Positions 1 through 12,140 of a DNA stretch of 64,000 bases are shown here, one piece after another. The notes under the pieces are model-generated. The model saw nothing but the letters and a program-made list of their open reading frames with translations. It was not told the origin of the DNA and made no database searches. The position numbers and the translations under genes were made by a program. Source of the stretch: Pristionchus mayeri (lineage: Eukaryota; Nematoda; Chromadorea; Rhabditida; Neodiplogasteridae); NCBI GenBank assembly GCA_036245805.1, contig BTRK01000003.1, positions 12,688,464-12,752,463 of the forward strand, in the 5' to 3' direction. Every line of letters begins with the position of its first letter. The stretch's first letter is position 1.

Positions 1-688
1 CTTTTAATTTTGCCAAAGGGTTACTGTAGTCTCTTCCAGTCGCAAACTGTAAAGGAGTCTTCGAAATGCGAAGCAAGTTTATTCTCTGAGTCGCTGGAGA
101 CAGAAATAACTTAGCTATAAGAGCGAGCGTAGCAAACTTGAGTGAACTTTGTACTGTATCAAGTTCCCATTTTTCGAATTCTACACACAAAATCAATAGC
201 AATCTACGAAAGGTTCCCGTAGTGGCACAAAAAAACGAGCGTTACAATAGAAGAAAAGAGAGACGTTCGATTCACAACCTATTCAAGTCCTAGATGGGTA
301 CGGTAGGTGAGATTACTATCGATTAGTCTGGGCAAGAGGCATCGGACAACGAGAAACAATCAATAATCTCAACGGGAGCCGAAACAAGGCGGGGATAAAC
401 AAGGGGTTATGGTAGGAGACTGTAGGTATATGAGACATGGAAAATGTCATTGTTCGTTCGAAAAAAGAGAGAGAGAGAGAGCTGAATCAGGCACGACATT
501 GGGAGGAAACTCGGAATCGTAGTTCCTGGGCTTAGTACCGTAGTCCCGAAAGTGTCTACCGTACTATGTCTAAGCGGGCGGCGATGAGTATTCATATAAC
601 AGACAAGCGCTGCTTCACTACGTTAACTAACAGCTGCGGATGAGGGAGGCACTATGAGGATACGGTAGTGCGGTGGTGCTACCGTACC
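1..688. other. Gene-free edge segment
   Basis: I see no convincing exon here. The stretch holds a short GA run near 465-481 and several copies of the octamer TACGGTAG or its complement, which recur through introns and spacers of the whole window. It is probably the 3' flank of the minus-strand gene that ends at 689. Confidence 0.5.
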
Positions 689-3600
689 CTAGAGGTCCTG
701 GTGACCGTATTTGTCGACGGGCCACATGCACTCGCAGCCGGAGGGCACGTCGCGCAGCAGGAACGGCTGCCAGTTGGTTGCGTGCACGGGACGGCGGACG
801 GTGTGCACCTGAAAAGGGTACTGTAGCTACAGTAATCATTCGTTAAGCGATCGAAAACTACTTTATTTTCAAATTACAAACCTCTGAGTACCGCTGGACG
901 CAACGTAGCAGATTGTGCACACACGTCTGAAATTTAATTAATTATTGATTTCTCACTAATTAGTCTTTCTGAGCCTTTCTCAATGGCGCTTGTTTACCTC
1001 AATCGCCTCGAAATTTGCCCTAAATACCGCACGTGTCTACTCTACTTACTACCACTACTACTATCGGCGTATTACACGCAAACAACTCGGACGATTATCA
1101 AGGTCGTGTCGATATCACTGATTATCAGTGAGAATGCAATTCAAGATGCCCTAACTGTCATACTGACTGAGCAGCGTTCAAACCGGGTTGAAGCCGGCTT
1201 CAACTTGGAATTTTGTACGGTAAGTCGGATTGGGGCCCCTGATCAACGCCGGTTTGTTCAGTTCATCTTGCGGTACCCTTCTATAAGAATAAAACCATGA
1301 CGCTAACCTATCCGTGACATTGAACGAATATCGCATCGATCAAAATGTGACAGGGCAGACAAGACGATTCGATCTTATCGCTTGTGTGAATTCTCAAAAA
1401 TGTTCGTGATGTGTGCATGAAGCAATTAATCAAAGTCTCGCTGAACGATGGTGACAAGTCTTACACTTACTCTTACTGATACTAGAAAGAGGATTGGAAT
1501 GCTCTACCGCTAAGATTACACTTACTTTGCTAAGATTACTAAGATTGCTAAAATTACTGAGAAAAAGCTTATGGTTTTCAGTTTGTGGAACTTGCTGTAT
1601 TTTTCACTACAAAGGTGTGTTGTGATCATCCTAGTGTAATGGGCGGCTTTAAAGGACAGTCGCAATCAAGGGGGGGGAGATCCCCCACTTTAGCTGCACT
1701 CATTAGAGTTGTGATCGAGATCGAAAGCTAACGATCGCTTAGCCAGTTCAACGCAAGTAAACACTCCTTCTTCCCGCAGACAATCAATCACCAACCATCT
1801 TCACCCTCCGTTCTCTATCACGGAGAACCCAAAATGGAGAAAGATGGAAAGCTAGAGATGCTTTGTGTGCACATCCGGTGTAAGAAACGTGCGATTTGAA
1901 CAGTGAAGAAAAAGGTCCCTCTTCGAGACTAGATTCACAGAAAAACGGCTACCAAGTGCCAGATTCTGTCAACAAGATTTCATTTCTCTCATGCTGGCCT
2001 GCGAATCTTCATGGGTATTCCCTATCCAAATGAGGGCGCAAGCTTGATTCTCCGTCATCATCATCATCATCATCATTTTATCCTCTCAAGCAGAATAATC
2101 TCGAATAAGCCCTAATCGCTGTACTTGCCCCGCACGCTGCACCCTGTGCATACAACGGGTGCAGCGAACCGTAAATTAAGCTGCGGCCTTAATCCCATCA
2201 GATCAATGATCATCAACTGCGTTTCTTCCTGCTTCTTGACTTGCTGTTGATGCTAATCCCTCCACCCAAGGACTAGTTACAATGGAAACATAGTTTACTG
2301 CACTGAGTGAATACCTACAACGCGGTGCTTACGCGTACGGGCCGTTTCACTGAAATTGATCCTGTGCCTGCATATTAAGCGTTGACTTCTGATGTCGAAG
2401 ACTTGTTTCAATTTCAGTGCAAGCAGTCCCTAAACCAACTTCCCTTAGCCTTGTGCTAACTTTCTGCGTCAGCCAGAAATCATACCAAACTCACTTACAC
2501 CCATGGCTATCTCGTAACATTCCCAACTTCCTAATACTTTTCCTCTCGGTTCCAGCATCTCCCTCAATGCAATCAGCGGCCGCTGCTGCAAATTCGATGG
2601 ACTGGTCCCCGTCTATGACGCACGCTCCACTTCACTAGAACTCGTCAGAGCGATGAGGGGAGTAATCTGACTCTCCTCGTTTTGCACGCTCTCTCGTCTC
2701 TCTGACCGGCGAGAGAGTGCGTGGATTTGAGAGAGTACAGTGAATGAAGAGAGTTACTTCCTACCAAGCCATCCCTTCTCCAGAGTAATCATCTGACTCT
2801 CTACATTTTGCCTGCTCTCTCGCTTTCTCTGCCCGGTGAGAGAGTGTGCAAACTGAGGAGACTCGGATCTTGGGAAGCCATCCCTTCTCCACCCCCGCCC
2901 TTCATCTTCCGCCCCAGAGGTCCCCGAAGGGACAGTGATGTGATTGAGAAGACCCTCCGACTCTCCTGGGAACGCCATGCAAACGTGGCCCACTCAACAG
3001 CCTCGAACACAATGATGTCATCTTGACATGCCCTCAGGGCTCTCAAAATGGGTCAAAACAAAGTGTTGTGGCACCGTTGCCCTGAGGAGGATTGTGCCGA
3101 CCCCTCGTCGTAGCTTATTCACTATCGAATTAGCGCCCCGCGCACTCGTTTACTATCTCTTCTTTTGTTTGTGACGGTCGCAGAGAAAGAGAGAATTGAT
3201 TTGGTGCTGAGAGCACTAGAGAGAGAAATGGGGTTGGAATGTGTGAGATACTCGTAGATCCACGTGAACTATGCGCGGCAGAGAGACGAGAGAGCGCGAG
3301 AAATGGAGAGACGCAGGCTCCGAGGGTCAGAGAGAGACGAGAGAGCATGCAAATTGAAGAGACGCAGGTCAGAAAGAGACGAGAGAGCACGCAAAATGGA
3401 GAGGAACAGAGAACGCAGCGAACAGCAAGTAGTGGAAACGAGCTAGGAGTAGTAGTAGTAGTGGCGGCGGAGTTAAACACATCAGTGATTGGGGTGAGAA
3501 TTAATTTGATGAGAACAGGAGAGCAAAGATCAAAGAGCAAAGTTCTCTCGCAGAATGCCGCAAATGTCTAATCGCAAATTTTCTACACAAAAATGTCAAA

Positions 3601-4237
3601 AGTTTGACTCACTTGATCCTTCAGGGAGGTCGTAGTGCCCATGTCGAACTCGTATTGATTCTTGCACTTGACCTGCAACGGAGACCGCTGAAGATATCGC
3701 CCGAGGCTACAGTAACCGGTGTGCACGTTTCTTCATTACTTGATGAAAATTCAACATGAACCACCCCTGAATTCCTATCATGACCTTCATAAATACTATC
3801 CTACGGTAACCCCTACCGTTCCCCTACCATTCTATTACCGTACCCCTACCGTACTCCTACCGTACCTCAACGATGAAGGGCGGATCGTACTCCCACTGGT
3901 GGGTGTTCAGCTCCCGACTACGTCGTTCGGTCGCGCACAGCTCCTCGTTGCGCTCTCGACGAGCCGTACTCTGCAGAAGATCAGGCATTTAATTGAATTA
4001 CCGTATCCAACAATTACCGTATCCTACAGTAAAAACATTGCATCACCCGGTTCCGGACCGTACCCTTAACTACTGTACGACCCTCCTATCATTCCACCAT
4101 ACGCCTACAGTAACCTACCACACGCATCGTAACCTACAGTATCTCTACCGTACCTTGTTCGCCCTGGGATGTGCCACTTCTTCCTCGCTCGCCGCAGTCA
4201 TCTCGAGCAGCTCGGCCAACTCATCGACGGGTAGTCG
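689..4237 (-). CDS. Putative secreted cystine-knot cytokine, IL-17-like
   Basis: Four minus-strand exons join in frame, all at phase 0: 4154-4237, 3866-3970, 3613-3672 and 689-808 (stop TAG at 689-691). Donors are GTACGG, GTACGG and GTGAGT; acceptors end in CAG. Seen in the product: a basic and acidic N-terminal part, then CATERRSRELNTHQWEYDPP, then FIVEVKCK, then VHTVRRPV and finally SGCECMWPV before the stop. Known of the family: IL-17 proteins have a W-x-Y segment, an E-x-x-C segment, a V-x-R-R strand and a terminal C-x-C-x-x-P, in that order. The match is by pattern only. The exon carrying the start codon and signal peptide was not found; a candidate upstream exon lies at 8198-8290. The last intron is about 2.8 kb and full of fold-back repeats. 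Other cystine-knot folds (spaetzle, CTCK) are possible. Confidence 0.5.
1780..2638 (+). CDS. Possible 3' end of a plus-strand gene (weak)
   Basis: An open stretch 1780-1877 starts after an acceptor-like CCCGCAG and ends at a donor-like GTGTAAG; it reads with serine, proline and histidine, then KMEKDGKLEML. A second open stretch 2418-2638 follows TTTCAG and ends with a run of five alanines, then NSMDWSPSMTHAPLH and a stop. The two do not join cleanly in one phase. They lie inside the last intron of the opposite-strand gene. I do not recognise the product, and these may be chance open frames. Confidence 0.2.
2055..2076. repeat. (CAT)n microsatellite
   Basis: A short perfect run of CAT triplets, about seven units, with no coding context. 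Confidence 0.85.
2664..2866. repeat. Two GA-rich fold-back repeats side by side
   Basis: Two copies of the window's commonest short fold-back. Each has a left arm CTGACTCTCT...GCTCTCTC, a short loop and a right arm GAGAGAGTG.G...GAGAGA. The first spans about 2664-2740 and the second about 2789-2866, the second with a right arm containing GTGCAAACTGAGGAGAC. Structure suggests a non-autonomous element. No transposase of this type is visible nearby. Confidence 0.6.
3239..3420 (+). repeat. Tandem array of fold-back half-arms
   Basis: The phrase GAGACGAGAGAGC(G/A), followed by a GAAATGGAGAGACGCAGG-like tail, occurs three times at a spacing of about 55-60 bp. It equals one arm of the GA-rich fold-back repeats elsewhere in the window, but here in direct rather than inverted order. 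Confidence 0.6.
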
Positions 4238-5076
4238 CTGCTTGTGCCGCCTGCGAATTTTATGTAGAAAATTTTAGGTTAGTAGCTGCGCCGTTCTGCG
4301 AGAGTTCTGCACGGTCTGACTCTCTTCAGTTCGCGCTCTCTCTCGTTCTGTCTGATCGGGAGTACGGTACCTGCGGTGAGCGCGCTGCCGGTGACGAGCG
4401 TAGCCCGAGGACGAGAGGTCTGAAATACGGTAGGTGAGGATACGGTAGAGTGAGAGTATCATTCTTTTCACAGCCTGTTTTTTCCATATCCATATTGGGT
4501 TGAGTCCCCAATGTTTTTGATGTATCTCGCGAAGAGGAACTGGAACCACAAACATCTCCTTTTTCCAATCACAAATCGAAACATTCGGTGATTAGTGTGG
4601 CTTTCAGTTCCCATCCATCAACCCCGTTTGAGACGTGAAAATCCTCCTATTTTAGCTGCCATTTGTCACGCATGTTCAACTAGCTGGCTCGCAAGAAATT
4701 ACACTCTTCATTAGGCGTATTCTCTTATCGTCCTGACAGGGGGTAGAGCACACAAAATGAAGCAATTCGTTTGTAACGTGATAATGCTACTATTTTAGCT
4801 CCCATTTGTCATGAATACTCTACTGGTGGTTTGTTCTACTGATGGGTTCCCAGCGAGATAGCATGTAGAATGAAGAGAGTCATTTCTTTCGAGTGTTCCC
4901 TTTTCGTCCCCTATATCGAAACACTCGATTAGTGAAGAATGCGAGACGTTGTACTTGATCTATTCACTATTCGTTCATTCTTTCGAACTACGATGAACAT
5001 GTGCCTCGATTTCAGGTCATCTATCTTCTGCGAGAGAAGCGAGAGTGTGTTGAGAGGAGAGCATGATCTACATCTA

Positions 5077-5223
5077 GAGTTCTATTTTTGGAAAATATTG
5101 GAAAATTTTTGTTGTCTTAGGTTTCATGTTCGCTAAATAAACAAAAGCTCATTCGCCATAGTGTGCACATTAAAACCTATCCAAAATTCAACAAAATTGT
5201 ACAATATTTTCCAACAAGAGAAC
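5077..5223. mobile_element. TA-flanked MITE, family GRGTTCTC (copy 1)
   Basis: Inverted ends GAGTTCTATTTTTGGAAAAT and the complement of TTTTCCAACAAGAGAACT sit between TA dinucleotides at 5075-5076 and 5224-5225. It is 147 bp with no coding capacity. The same ends occur at 23294 and 28038. TA duplication and short inverted ends point to a Tc1/mariner-type non-autonomous element. Confidence 0.65.
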
Positions 5224-6629
5224 TATCCACATTTCCAAGTGCTCAGAACGATACTCTAATCGCACAATTCTCCCTAAATTCACAGGGCGTTGAACTAATG
5301 TCACAATTGACGATGATCCCTCACACTCCATTGTTTACTGCGGCACAATCGATGGTTGTTTGATCGCTCTTTCTCCACTTTGGGTGTGTCTTTGATTCAT
5401 TTCAAGCTGCTCTCTTCCTTTCACGCACTCTCTCGCCTCCCTGCCCCACAAAGATCAATCAAGGGGACTTCTCTAATTAGAGAAGTGACAGAAGAGTTAT
5501 TGCACGTCTCTCTTCAAACCGCACGCTCTCTAGTAGGTCAGAGTGAGCGAGAGAGCACGCATATTGATGAAAATTAGAGAATAAAATGACGAGTGTTCCC
5601 TATCACTCACTACCAAGAGCGAAAAAAGTGCGCACGATCTATTGTTGTTTCGACCTCGCAACTGGAAAAACTAAAGACCTCGGGGAGAAAAAGGAATGAA
5701 ACTGCACTTGATCATCGCATCGGATCGGAAAATCGAAAGACCTTTCATTCTGGTATCGAATAGATATTTCTATCCATCAAATTCATCCATCTTTTTACAC
5801 ATCTCCTGAGTAGAAAAGTCTTCGCTGGTTTTGATCATAGAGCGAGAGAGTATGCAAAATGGAGAGAGTCAGATAAAGAAGGAGGAAGAGAACGTGAGGT
5901 GTGAACTAGCAAACATTACTTGCACGCCCCATTGATCTACCTCGTTAGGGCGCAGTGCAAAACCCCGATTGAGTGACAACATGCGTTCAAAGAATAACAA
6001 TACCCAGAATACTCCTTCTATTTCAAGCTCTCTTCCGCATTCTGGAAAATACCGAGAATTCCACAGGGAAATGGTTTAAATTTGTAAACTGCGTGGTTCT
6101 ATTTCGAGTAAAGGTCCGAGACATAGATCCCTCTGGGTATTTTCCTGGAAATCGTGGACGGTTTCGCAAGAGATGCTTCATCATTCGTTCTATCTCTGCT
6201 GTCAGAGAAAGAAACTATCAGAGAATGATGAGATACATTTCTTGCGAAGCCATCCCTAGCTGCAGCCCCTTATCTCGAAGAAAGGTCGCCGTTCTATTTG
6301 CAGCCGCTGCAGCAGCATGAACTTCTGCAGCCAATCTCATTCTCAATCTCATTGTCTTCTTCTCTCTCACTCTGACAGGCGATAGAGTGTGCAGAATCGA
6401 GAGAGTAAGAGGACTCGCCATTCAAAGGGCGCCTATATTTGGGGGTATCTTGATGAACCCCGTTTCTGCAGCGTATCATCTCTCTCTCTCCCTCAGTCTA
6501 GATAACGTCACCCCGACATCTCCTTCTGCTCCCCAATCTGCAGTACTCTTCCTTTGAAAAGGGCGCCGTTCTATTTGGGGAGCTTCTGATGGACCGCGCT
6601 TTTGCAGCTTCCAGACTAGGGATGTCTCA

Positions 6630-6715
6630 CTGACTCTCTTCAATCTACGTTATCTCTCGCCGTTCTGTCTGACGAGAGACAATGCAAAATGAAGAGAGCC
6701 ATTTCTTAAGAAGTC
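6630..6715. repeat. GA-rich fold-back repeat
   Basis: Left arm TGACTCTCTTCAATC...ATCTCTCGCC and right arm GACGAGAGACAATGCAAAATG then AAGAGAGCCA form a hairpin, followed by the outer-end phrase TTTCTTAAGAAGTCA. Confidence 0.55.
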
Positions 6716-6976
6716 ACCCCGTTCCCAGACATCCCACTCCATCTTCCTTGCTCTTTCGCTCGATCTATCTGGCCATTTTGCATACAATCTATCCTTTCTG
6801 CACCCATAAAGACGGCCTCTCGGGACCCAGGTCAACACACTCTGCTGAATACTCTCGCAACATGGAAGCTCATGAAAGAGACTCGGTCCGCACCCCTTTC
6901 AAAAAGGGCTCCCCCGGGTCCCTCAACCCGCATCTGCCTTTCCGGGAAATCGGCCCGCAAATTTCCGAGGATTTGA

Positions 6977-7059
6977 CTGTCTGACTCTCTCCAAATCACA
7001 CACTATCTCGTACTGCCTGATTGGCTAGAGAGTACGTGAAATGAAGAGAGTCAGACAGT
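6977..7059. repeat. GA-rich fold-back repeat
   Basis: The arms ACTGTCTGACTCTCT and AGAGAGTCAGACAGT are perfect complements at the two ends of an 83-bp segment with a CTCTCTCG-type interior. Confidence 0.65.
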
Positions 7060-7095
7060 TTGAAGCAGGTGCTCGGGCAAACCGTAGCTCAAACC

Positions 7096-7116
7096 GGGGG
7101 GGGGGGGGGGGGGGGG
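7096..7116 (+). repeat. Homopolymer G21
   Basis: An uninterrupted run of 21 G residues. Its exact length is likely to be unreliable in the assembly, and it could form a G-quadruplex. Confidence 0.9.
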
Positions 7117-8197
7117 TAAAACGAGAAATTAACATCCTCAGAGGGCGCAATTAGGGGTTGTCGGCCTTTCATCGAATATAATCCCAATTGACACCACCAC
7201 CACGGGGCGAAGAGGGAACCGGTATGCACCCTCTACACACCCGCGCGGATCAATGATCCCCCTACTATCACCTTACGAGGTGTTATCGTGTCTAACAGAG
7301 GATTTGTGTAGAAAAGTCGTTGCGACCCTCTGCGAGAGTTGTGCTTCTCACTTCATCTACTTGAGAGTGTGTGAAATTGGGAGAGTAACCATGCTTTCAT
7401 CGAGAAAGGCGAAAGGGCCGCAATGGATTAGCGGGAGAACGAATGCGACCAAAGATCCGATGTGACAAGTGAATAAAACTGTAACCGATGAGTGGAAGGG
7501 AGGGGCAGATGAGGAGTCCCTAATGACCTACCCGGTCTTACTCTCTCTTAATTCGCGCACTATTTACGGCAGTCTAATAGTAACTCACTGGTTTGATGGG
7601 AGAGAGATAACGCGGAATGAAGAAAGTCAGTTCTTGATGAGCCATCCCTACCGTCTAATCGACTAGAGTGCATCCAAATGGATGACCAGACAATTATAGT
7701 GCGCAGTATTTGGCTGAAGTACAGCTGGTAATGCGGCTGAATCAAAGAATACCGATTTACAGCTTGAAAACAGACGATTTCGCGCTAAAAATAGGCGAAA
7801 ATGGACGATTTTTGATGGAAATCAATGTAAAAAAATGATTATCGGAAGAAAAAAAGCGATACCGTCATCGGCGGAGGTCGAGGGCTGCACGAGGAAGGGA
7901 AAGACGAGCATTATTGCGATCAATAAACTCGATCCGGCGTGGCGGCTACTGTAATCGGGATAGTTTAGATTATTGATTTTTTAAAACGACCATCACCCCA
8001 GTCTCCATTACGTTCGTTCGTTATTACATTCTCTTGAACAAAGCATGAAACGAATCTGATTTAGAAAAACCTGGCTAATTTTCTCAGAATCAGATGAGTT
8101 TCAGGCACTATTCATCAGCCAATGAAGACAGTCTAATGCAATTGTTGCGGTAGGAAGAGTACTATAAAAATCAATACTATTTCCTACAGTGACCTAC

Positions 8198-8290
8198 CTT
8201 TTCGTGCCGAGCAGACGCATATATGGCCAGCGGGCATCGGACGAGGCGGCTCAGCGGGTGGAGGAGTACGGTAGGAATTTGTGCAGCGGG
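8198..8290 (-). CDS. Possible upstream exon of the IL-17-like gene (weak)
   Basis: An open minus-strand stretch ends at a good donor (AAG, then GTAGGT) at 8197/8198 in phase 0, which suits the acceptor at 4237. Its frame reads TVLLHPLSRLVRCPLAIYAS, weakly hydrophobic as a signal peptide might be, but no start codon is seen in frame. The distance to the next exon is about 4 kb, so I treat the link as a guess. Confidence 0.2.
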
Positions 8291-9018
8291 AGTTACGGTA
8301 GCTCAGTCAATCGATAACCGGCAGCACATTTTCGCGAAAGCCTGGAAGAGTACGGTAACTGGTGAATCGAGAACTGGGCCAATCCGGCTACTGTCAAGTG
8401 ATGTACGAATGGTGAGGGTATGACGATAGTGAGGGTGAGAGATCGGGGAAATCTGAGGGACAGTCAAAGAAAGAGAGAAATGCGTCAGAAGCCGAAGCTG
8501 CAAGCTTGCAAGGCGAGAGATTATACGAATACGAGAGAGACCAGACACGCGAGAACAGCGAGATAGCATGCGATATCGAGAGAGTGCACCATCAGAAGCG
8601 GCGTTTGTGTACAGAAAACGAGGCGCGACGCGAGAATTATCACACGAAATTGCGGTTTGCTTTAGCTCAGGAATGCTCTGACCACGCGGTCTCGGGTTCC
8701 GTATGATCCACAGAAGAAAGATTGAGAAAAGGATGAAGGCCTCATTGTTAGGCTGTCTTCTGGTTCCAAATGTTCTTTGATCTCTAACTCAGATCTACCG
8801 GCACTCATGCTCTTTCCTTTACTGGCTTAGGAGAAGCCTGGAAGAGTACTGTAAGTGGTGAATCGTGAACTGACCGAAATCGGAGAGCGTTCAAAATTGG
8901 GAGACAATAATCGCGCAGGAATGTTTCGCTCTCGTGAGAATTTGAGTGATCAGCGAGCACATGCTCAGCCGAATCAAAGGGGTTGGTGAAAATTCGGGGA
9001 AACCTGTCGAAAGGAGAG

Positions 9019-9020
<2 letters not shown>

Positions 9021-9111
<91 letters not shown>
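9021..9111 (+). repeat. (GA)n microsatellite
   Basis: About 45 near-perfect GA dinucleotides. The reverse-complement tract (TC)n lies 140 bp downstream, so the transcript or single strand could fold into one long GA/TC hairpin. Confidence 0.95.
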
Positions 9112-9116
<5 letters not shown>

Positions 9117-9247
9117 GGCGAAGAATTTCAAGCGAAGCGAAGCCAAAGATAGATAGATAATCAGTTGAATTGCGCTCACGATCTGTTTACCGCTTTGAGA
9201 GGAACGATCAGAACGGTAGAGCTGAAGATGAACGGAGCAGAGCTAAG

Positions 9248-9251
<4 letters not shown>

Positions 9252-9298
<47 letters not shown>
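9252..9298 (+). repeat. (TC)n microsatellite
   Basis: About 23 TC dinucleotides, the complement of the GA tract at 9021-9111. Confidence 0.95.
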
Positions 9299-9300
<2 letters not shown>

Positions 9301-10230
9301 TGATAGCAAAATCGCCGATGAAACTCGATCAAAATTGGCTTAGCCATCACTGATAACGATAAGAGCGCGAAGAAAAAGAGGAGAGGCGAGAGAGCATAAG
9401 GAATCGAGAGAGTGTCCAGAGAAATAGGAGGTCACACCTAACCCCCTGAGCCGAGACAACAATCAAAGGACACTCCGGAACGGTTACGGTATTGCGGTTA
9501 CGGTTGGGATGTGAATCGAGAATTGAGTAAATTCGAGAAAACGAGTGTAGAACAGGGGGCAAATTGAGTCTGCTGTTCCCGTCCATTCTTACTTCGCCTC
9601 CTCTATTCACATGGAAATTTGGAAGTGAGAGGGGGAGGGAGGGGGGGGGGAGGCCAGGGGGAGGGAGCGAGGGAGCGAGGAGGGGGGGAGTAACCCCCTA
9701 ACAAACACTCAGAGCATGTCCACAAAACTCCTCCCACTCGCCTTTTTTCGGCGCCTCTCTGACCACATGCTCGAAAAGCGAAAGAATATTAGAATTCTCC
9801 TCAATTAGCACCCTATTTTGGCCTGGAACGGGCGTTGGGTATACAGCTCCGACAGAGATTGCTTCTCACGAAATAGTCTCGTCATTTTGAGTTCCCTCTA
9901 GAAACTATATCACTGAGTGATGCGAACCATATTGAGCCTACTGTGGACCAACCGAAACAACATGGATAAACGCAAAAAGAGGAAACAAGATGGGAGGAGT
10001 CTGACAGCGGGGAGGGCCGAAAAAAGAGAATCGGCGGAGAATAGCCATAAATAAACTGCAGATGGCACGTTGGCAGTGCTGTGCGTTAATTAACAAGAGA
10101 GTGAGAGAAGGAGGGAGGATTAGGGGATTGCCCCCTTGTCAGACCGGATTGAGCGGGGAGAGGAGTGAGAGAGTGAAGCAGATATGATAATGATAATTGA
10201 AGGACGGCTTTTCGCGCGCTCTGCGATACA

Positions 10231-10341
10231 TTCTCTTGGAGCAATCGTCTGACTTTCTTCAGTTTGCAAGCTCTCTCGCCGATGAGAGGGACGAGAGAGC
10301 GTGCAAACTGAAGAGAGTCAGATCATTGCTCCATGAGAATG
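10231..10341. repeat. GA-rich fold-back repeat, long-armed copy
   Basis: The best-preserved copy. The arms begin TTCTCTTGGAGCAATCGTCT and end AGATCATTGCTCCATGAGAA, with inner arms CAGTTTGCAAGCTCTCTCGC and GAGAGAGCGTGCAAACTG. The complete hairpin is about 111 bp. Confidence 0.75.
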
Positions 10342-11112
10342 CAAATTCTCATGGCATTCTACGAGGGGAGAGAGGAGAGAGTGCAGAGAAACGAGAAATC
10401 AACGAAGCGCGGTGATATGTTTCAGATGTATTGTAAAAGACAGGGCGTTCTGATCGCTATAATGAATCTAAGGACGGTTTTAACAAAACTTGTTAAGCGA
10501 TCTCTTGAATTTTAGGATGAGATGATAGAATAGCGCTAGAGCATTGCAAAATCACGAGTGTTGTTCCACAAATTGCTTGTGAACGACGAGATAGTGCGTG
10601 ATTCCAAGAGAGTCCCTGATCTTGCTTACTCTGTGCATTCCCTAGACACACACACAATCGCGTAAAAAATACGAGGTGCCAGAAAGAGGCCGTAAAAGTT
10701 GTTGCGCAGTGATGTGATCCTTCGGCCTATCTCTCTCTTTCTCTCACCAAGTAGAGGAGGCGATAGAGCACGGGAAATGAAGAGAGCGCCATCCTAACTC
10801 TACAGACTACGGCGGTGCATTTCTGAAAGAGTTGCTTGACTCTCTTCATTCCGCATGCTCTCTCACCGCTCTGAGCTGCGAAAGATAACTCGCTATGAAG
10901 AGACTCTTACTCTTCCCAATCCTGACAGGGGGAGGGAATGGGGAGAGATTGCAACATGAAAGGCATAATTCATCCCCATTTCCCACGTGTTTATAGTGGG
11001 AAAGAGGGTTGCCACGCCTATGGAGAGTATTTTGCAAACTACCGGGAGATGTTTGTCCATTTCTTATGTGGGCAAACATCAATCGGCACGATCAGAGAGG
11101 GGTTCCAGAAAC

Positions 11113-11207
11113 GGAGCAATTGTCTGACTCTCTCCAATTTGCACGATCTCTCGCCGGTCAGAGAGACGAGAGAACATGCAAACTGAAGAGAGCCAGACCA
11201 TTGCTCC
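11113..11207. repeat. GA-rich fold-back repeat
   Basis: Arms GGAGCAATTGTCTGACTCTC and GAGCCAGACCATTGCTCC flank inner arms CAATTTGCACGATCTCTCGC and GAGAGAACATGCAAACTG. The outer ends match the copy at 10231, so the family has a defined terminus, GGAGCAAT. Confidence 0.7.
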
Positions 11208-12050
11208 AGACACGAAACCACAATCTGTTCTATAAATCTCTCAATCAATCGGCTTCTCGAATTTCAAAAAGGCACGTTATAGCTGCCACCCAACATGGTT
11301 TGATAATTGGGGCATCAACTCTAACTTTTTAGAATTTTCTAGTGATATGAAATGGATACGCGCATGATATGCCCTGAACCTGGTTGACCTATCGAACTTG
11401 GCGAGGAATAGATACAGTTAGAAAATCCCATATTTCAGCAGGAATCTCGAGAACTAGTTACAGCATTCTCGAACCATCTCCGACCTTCAATCAACGCTCT
11501 AAAACATTTCTCAGATCTCCGATATCGATATCCCATACGCGCTTGATTCTCAGTCGAACGACCTAAACAGCTCGAAAAAGGGGAAAACGTTCGATCAAAA
11601 AGTGAGAATTTCAGAAAAACAACTGCAATTTCGTTATGTCTCGCAGATGAGGTCGGTTAGAGAGCACGAAGATTGGATACAGTTGGTACTAACAGCTCCT
11701 ATTCATTCCAAAATGAAGAAATCGAGAACAATTTAGTGAAAGTCGAGAGCGGCGCTTGATTGATTTGATCTCCCGTCACTTCTCGAATCGAAATTGACAG
11801 TGAGATCGCGTTCAAAATAGTCAAAAATTAGGGAATAGATCGACAACGAGGATGGGAGCCGGGAATTGGGGATTGCTTCGCAAGTATAATTCTCTTATTG
11901 AAAATTCCAATAATGGGAGACAAAGAGAAAAGCGAAGTTGAAATTGCAATAATAATGAGAGATCGTGAAGAATGGAGAGTGTACGAATGGAGTTTCCAAT
12001 AAGGTTCCATTTACTTTTCCAGTGAAAAAGAGAAAGAGAAAACGGTTTTA

Positions 12051-12140
12051 GCAAGCATTACTCTCTTCATTCTGCGTGCCTCTCACCAGTGATAGAGCAC
12101 TCAAAATGAAGAGGGTAACTTCTTTCGAAGTAATCCCTAG
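12051..12140. repeat. GA-rich fold-back repeat with outer ends
   Basis: Arms ACTCTCTTCATTCTGCGTGC and GCACTCAAAATGAAGAGGGT, followed by an end phrase TCGAAGTAATCCCTAG that resembles the AAGCCATCCCTA ends of other copies. Confidence 0.5.

Larger units (their letters stand above)
4238..8197. other. Gene-poor repeat-rich stretch
   Basis: No supported exon. It contains several GA-rich fold-backs (clear copies listed separately, weaker ones near 4306-4345, 5510-5570 and 6360-6420), one TA-flanked MITE, a long G run, and phrases such as AAGCCATCCCTA that mark the outer ends of longer fold-back copies. Confidence 0.5.

Noticed and set aside
983..1300. 105-codon plus-strand frame
   Set aside because: No signal peptide pattern, splice context or paralogue in the window; composition is like the flanking non-coding DNA.
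8805..9179. Long open frames through the GA/TC microsatellites
   Set aside because: They encode only Arg-Glu or Ser-Leu dipeptide repeats from the microsatellite; no splice or homology support.
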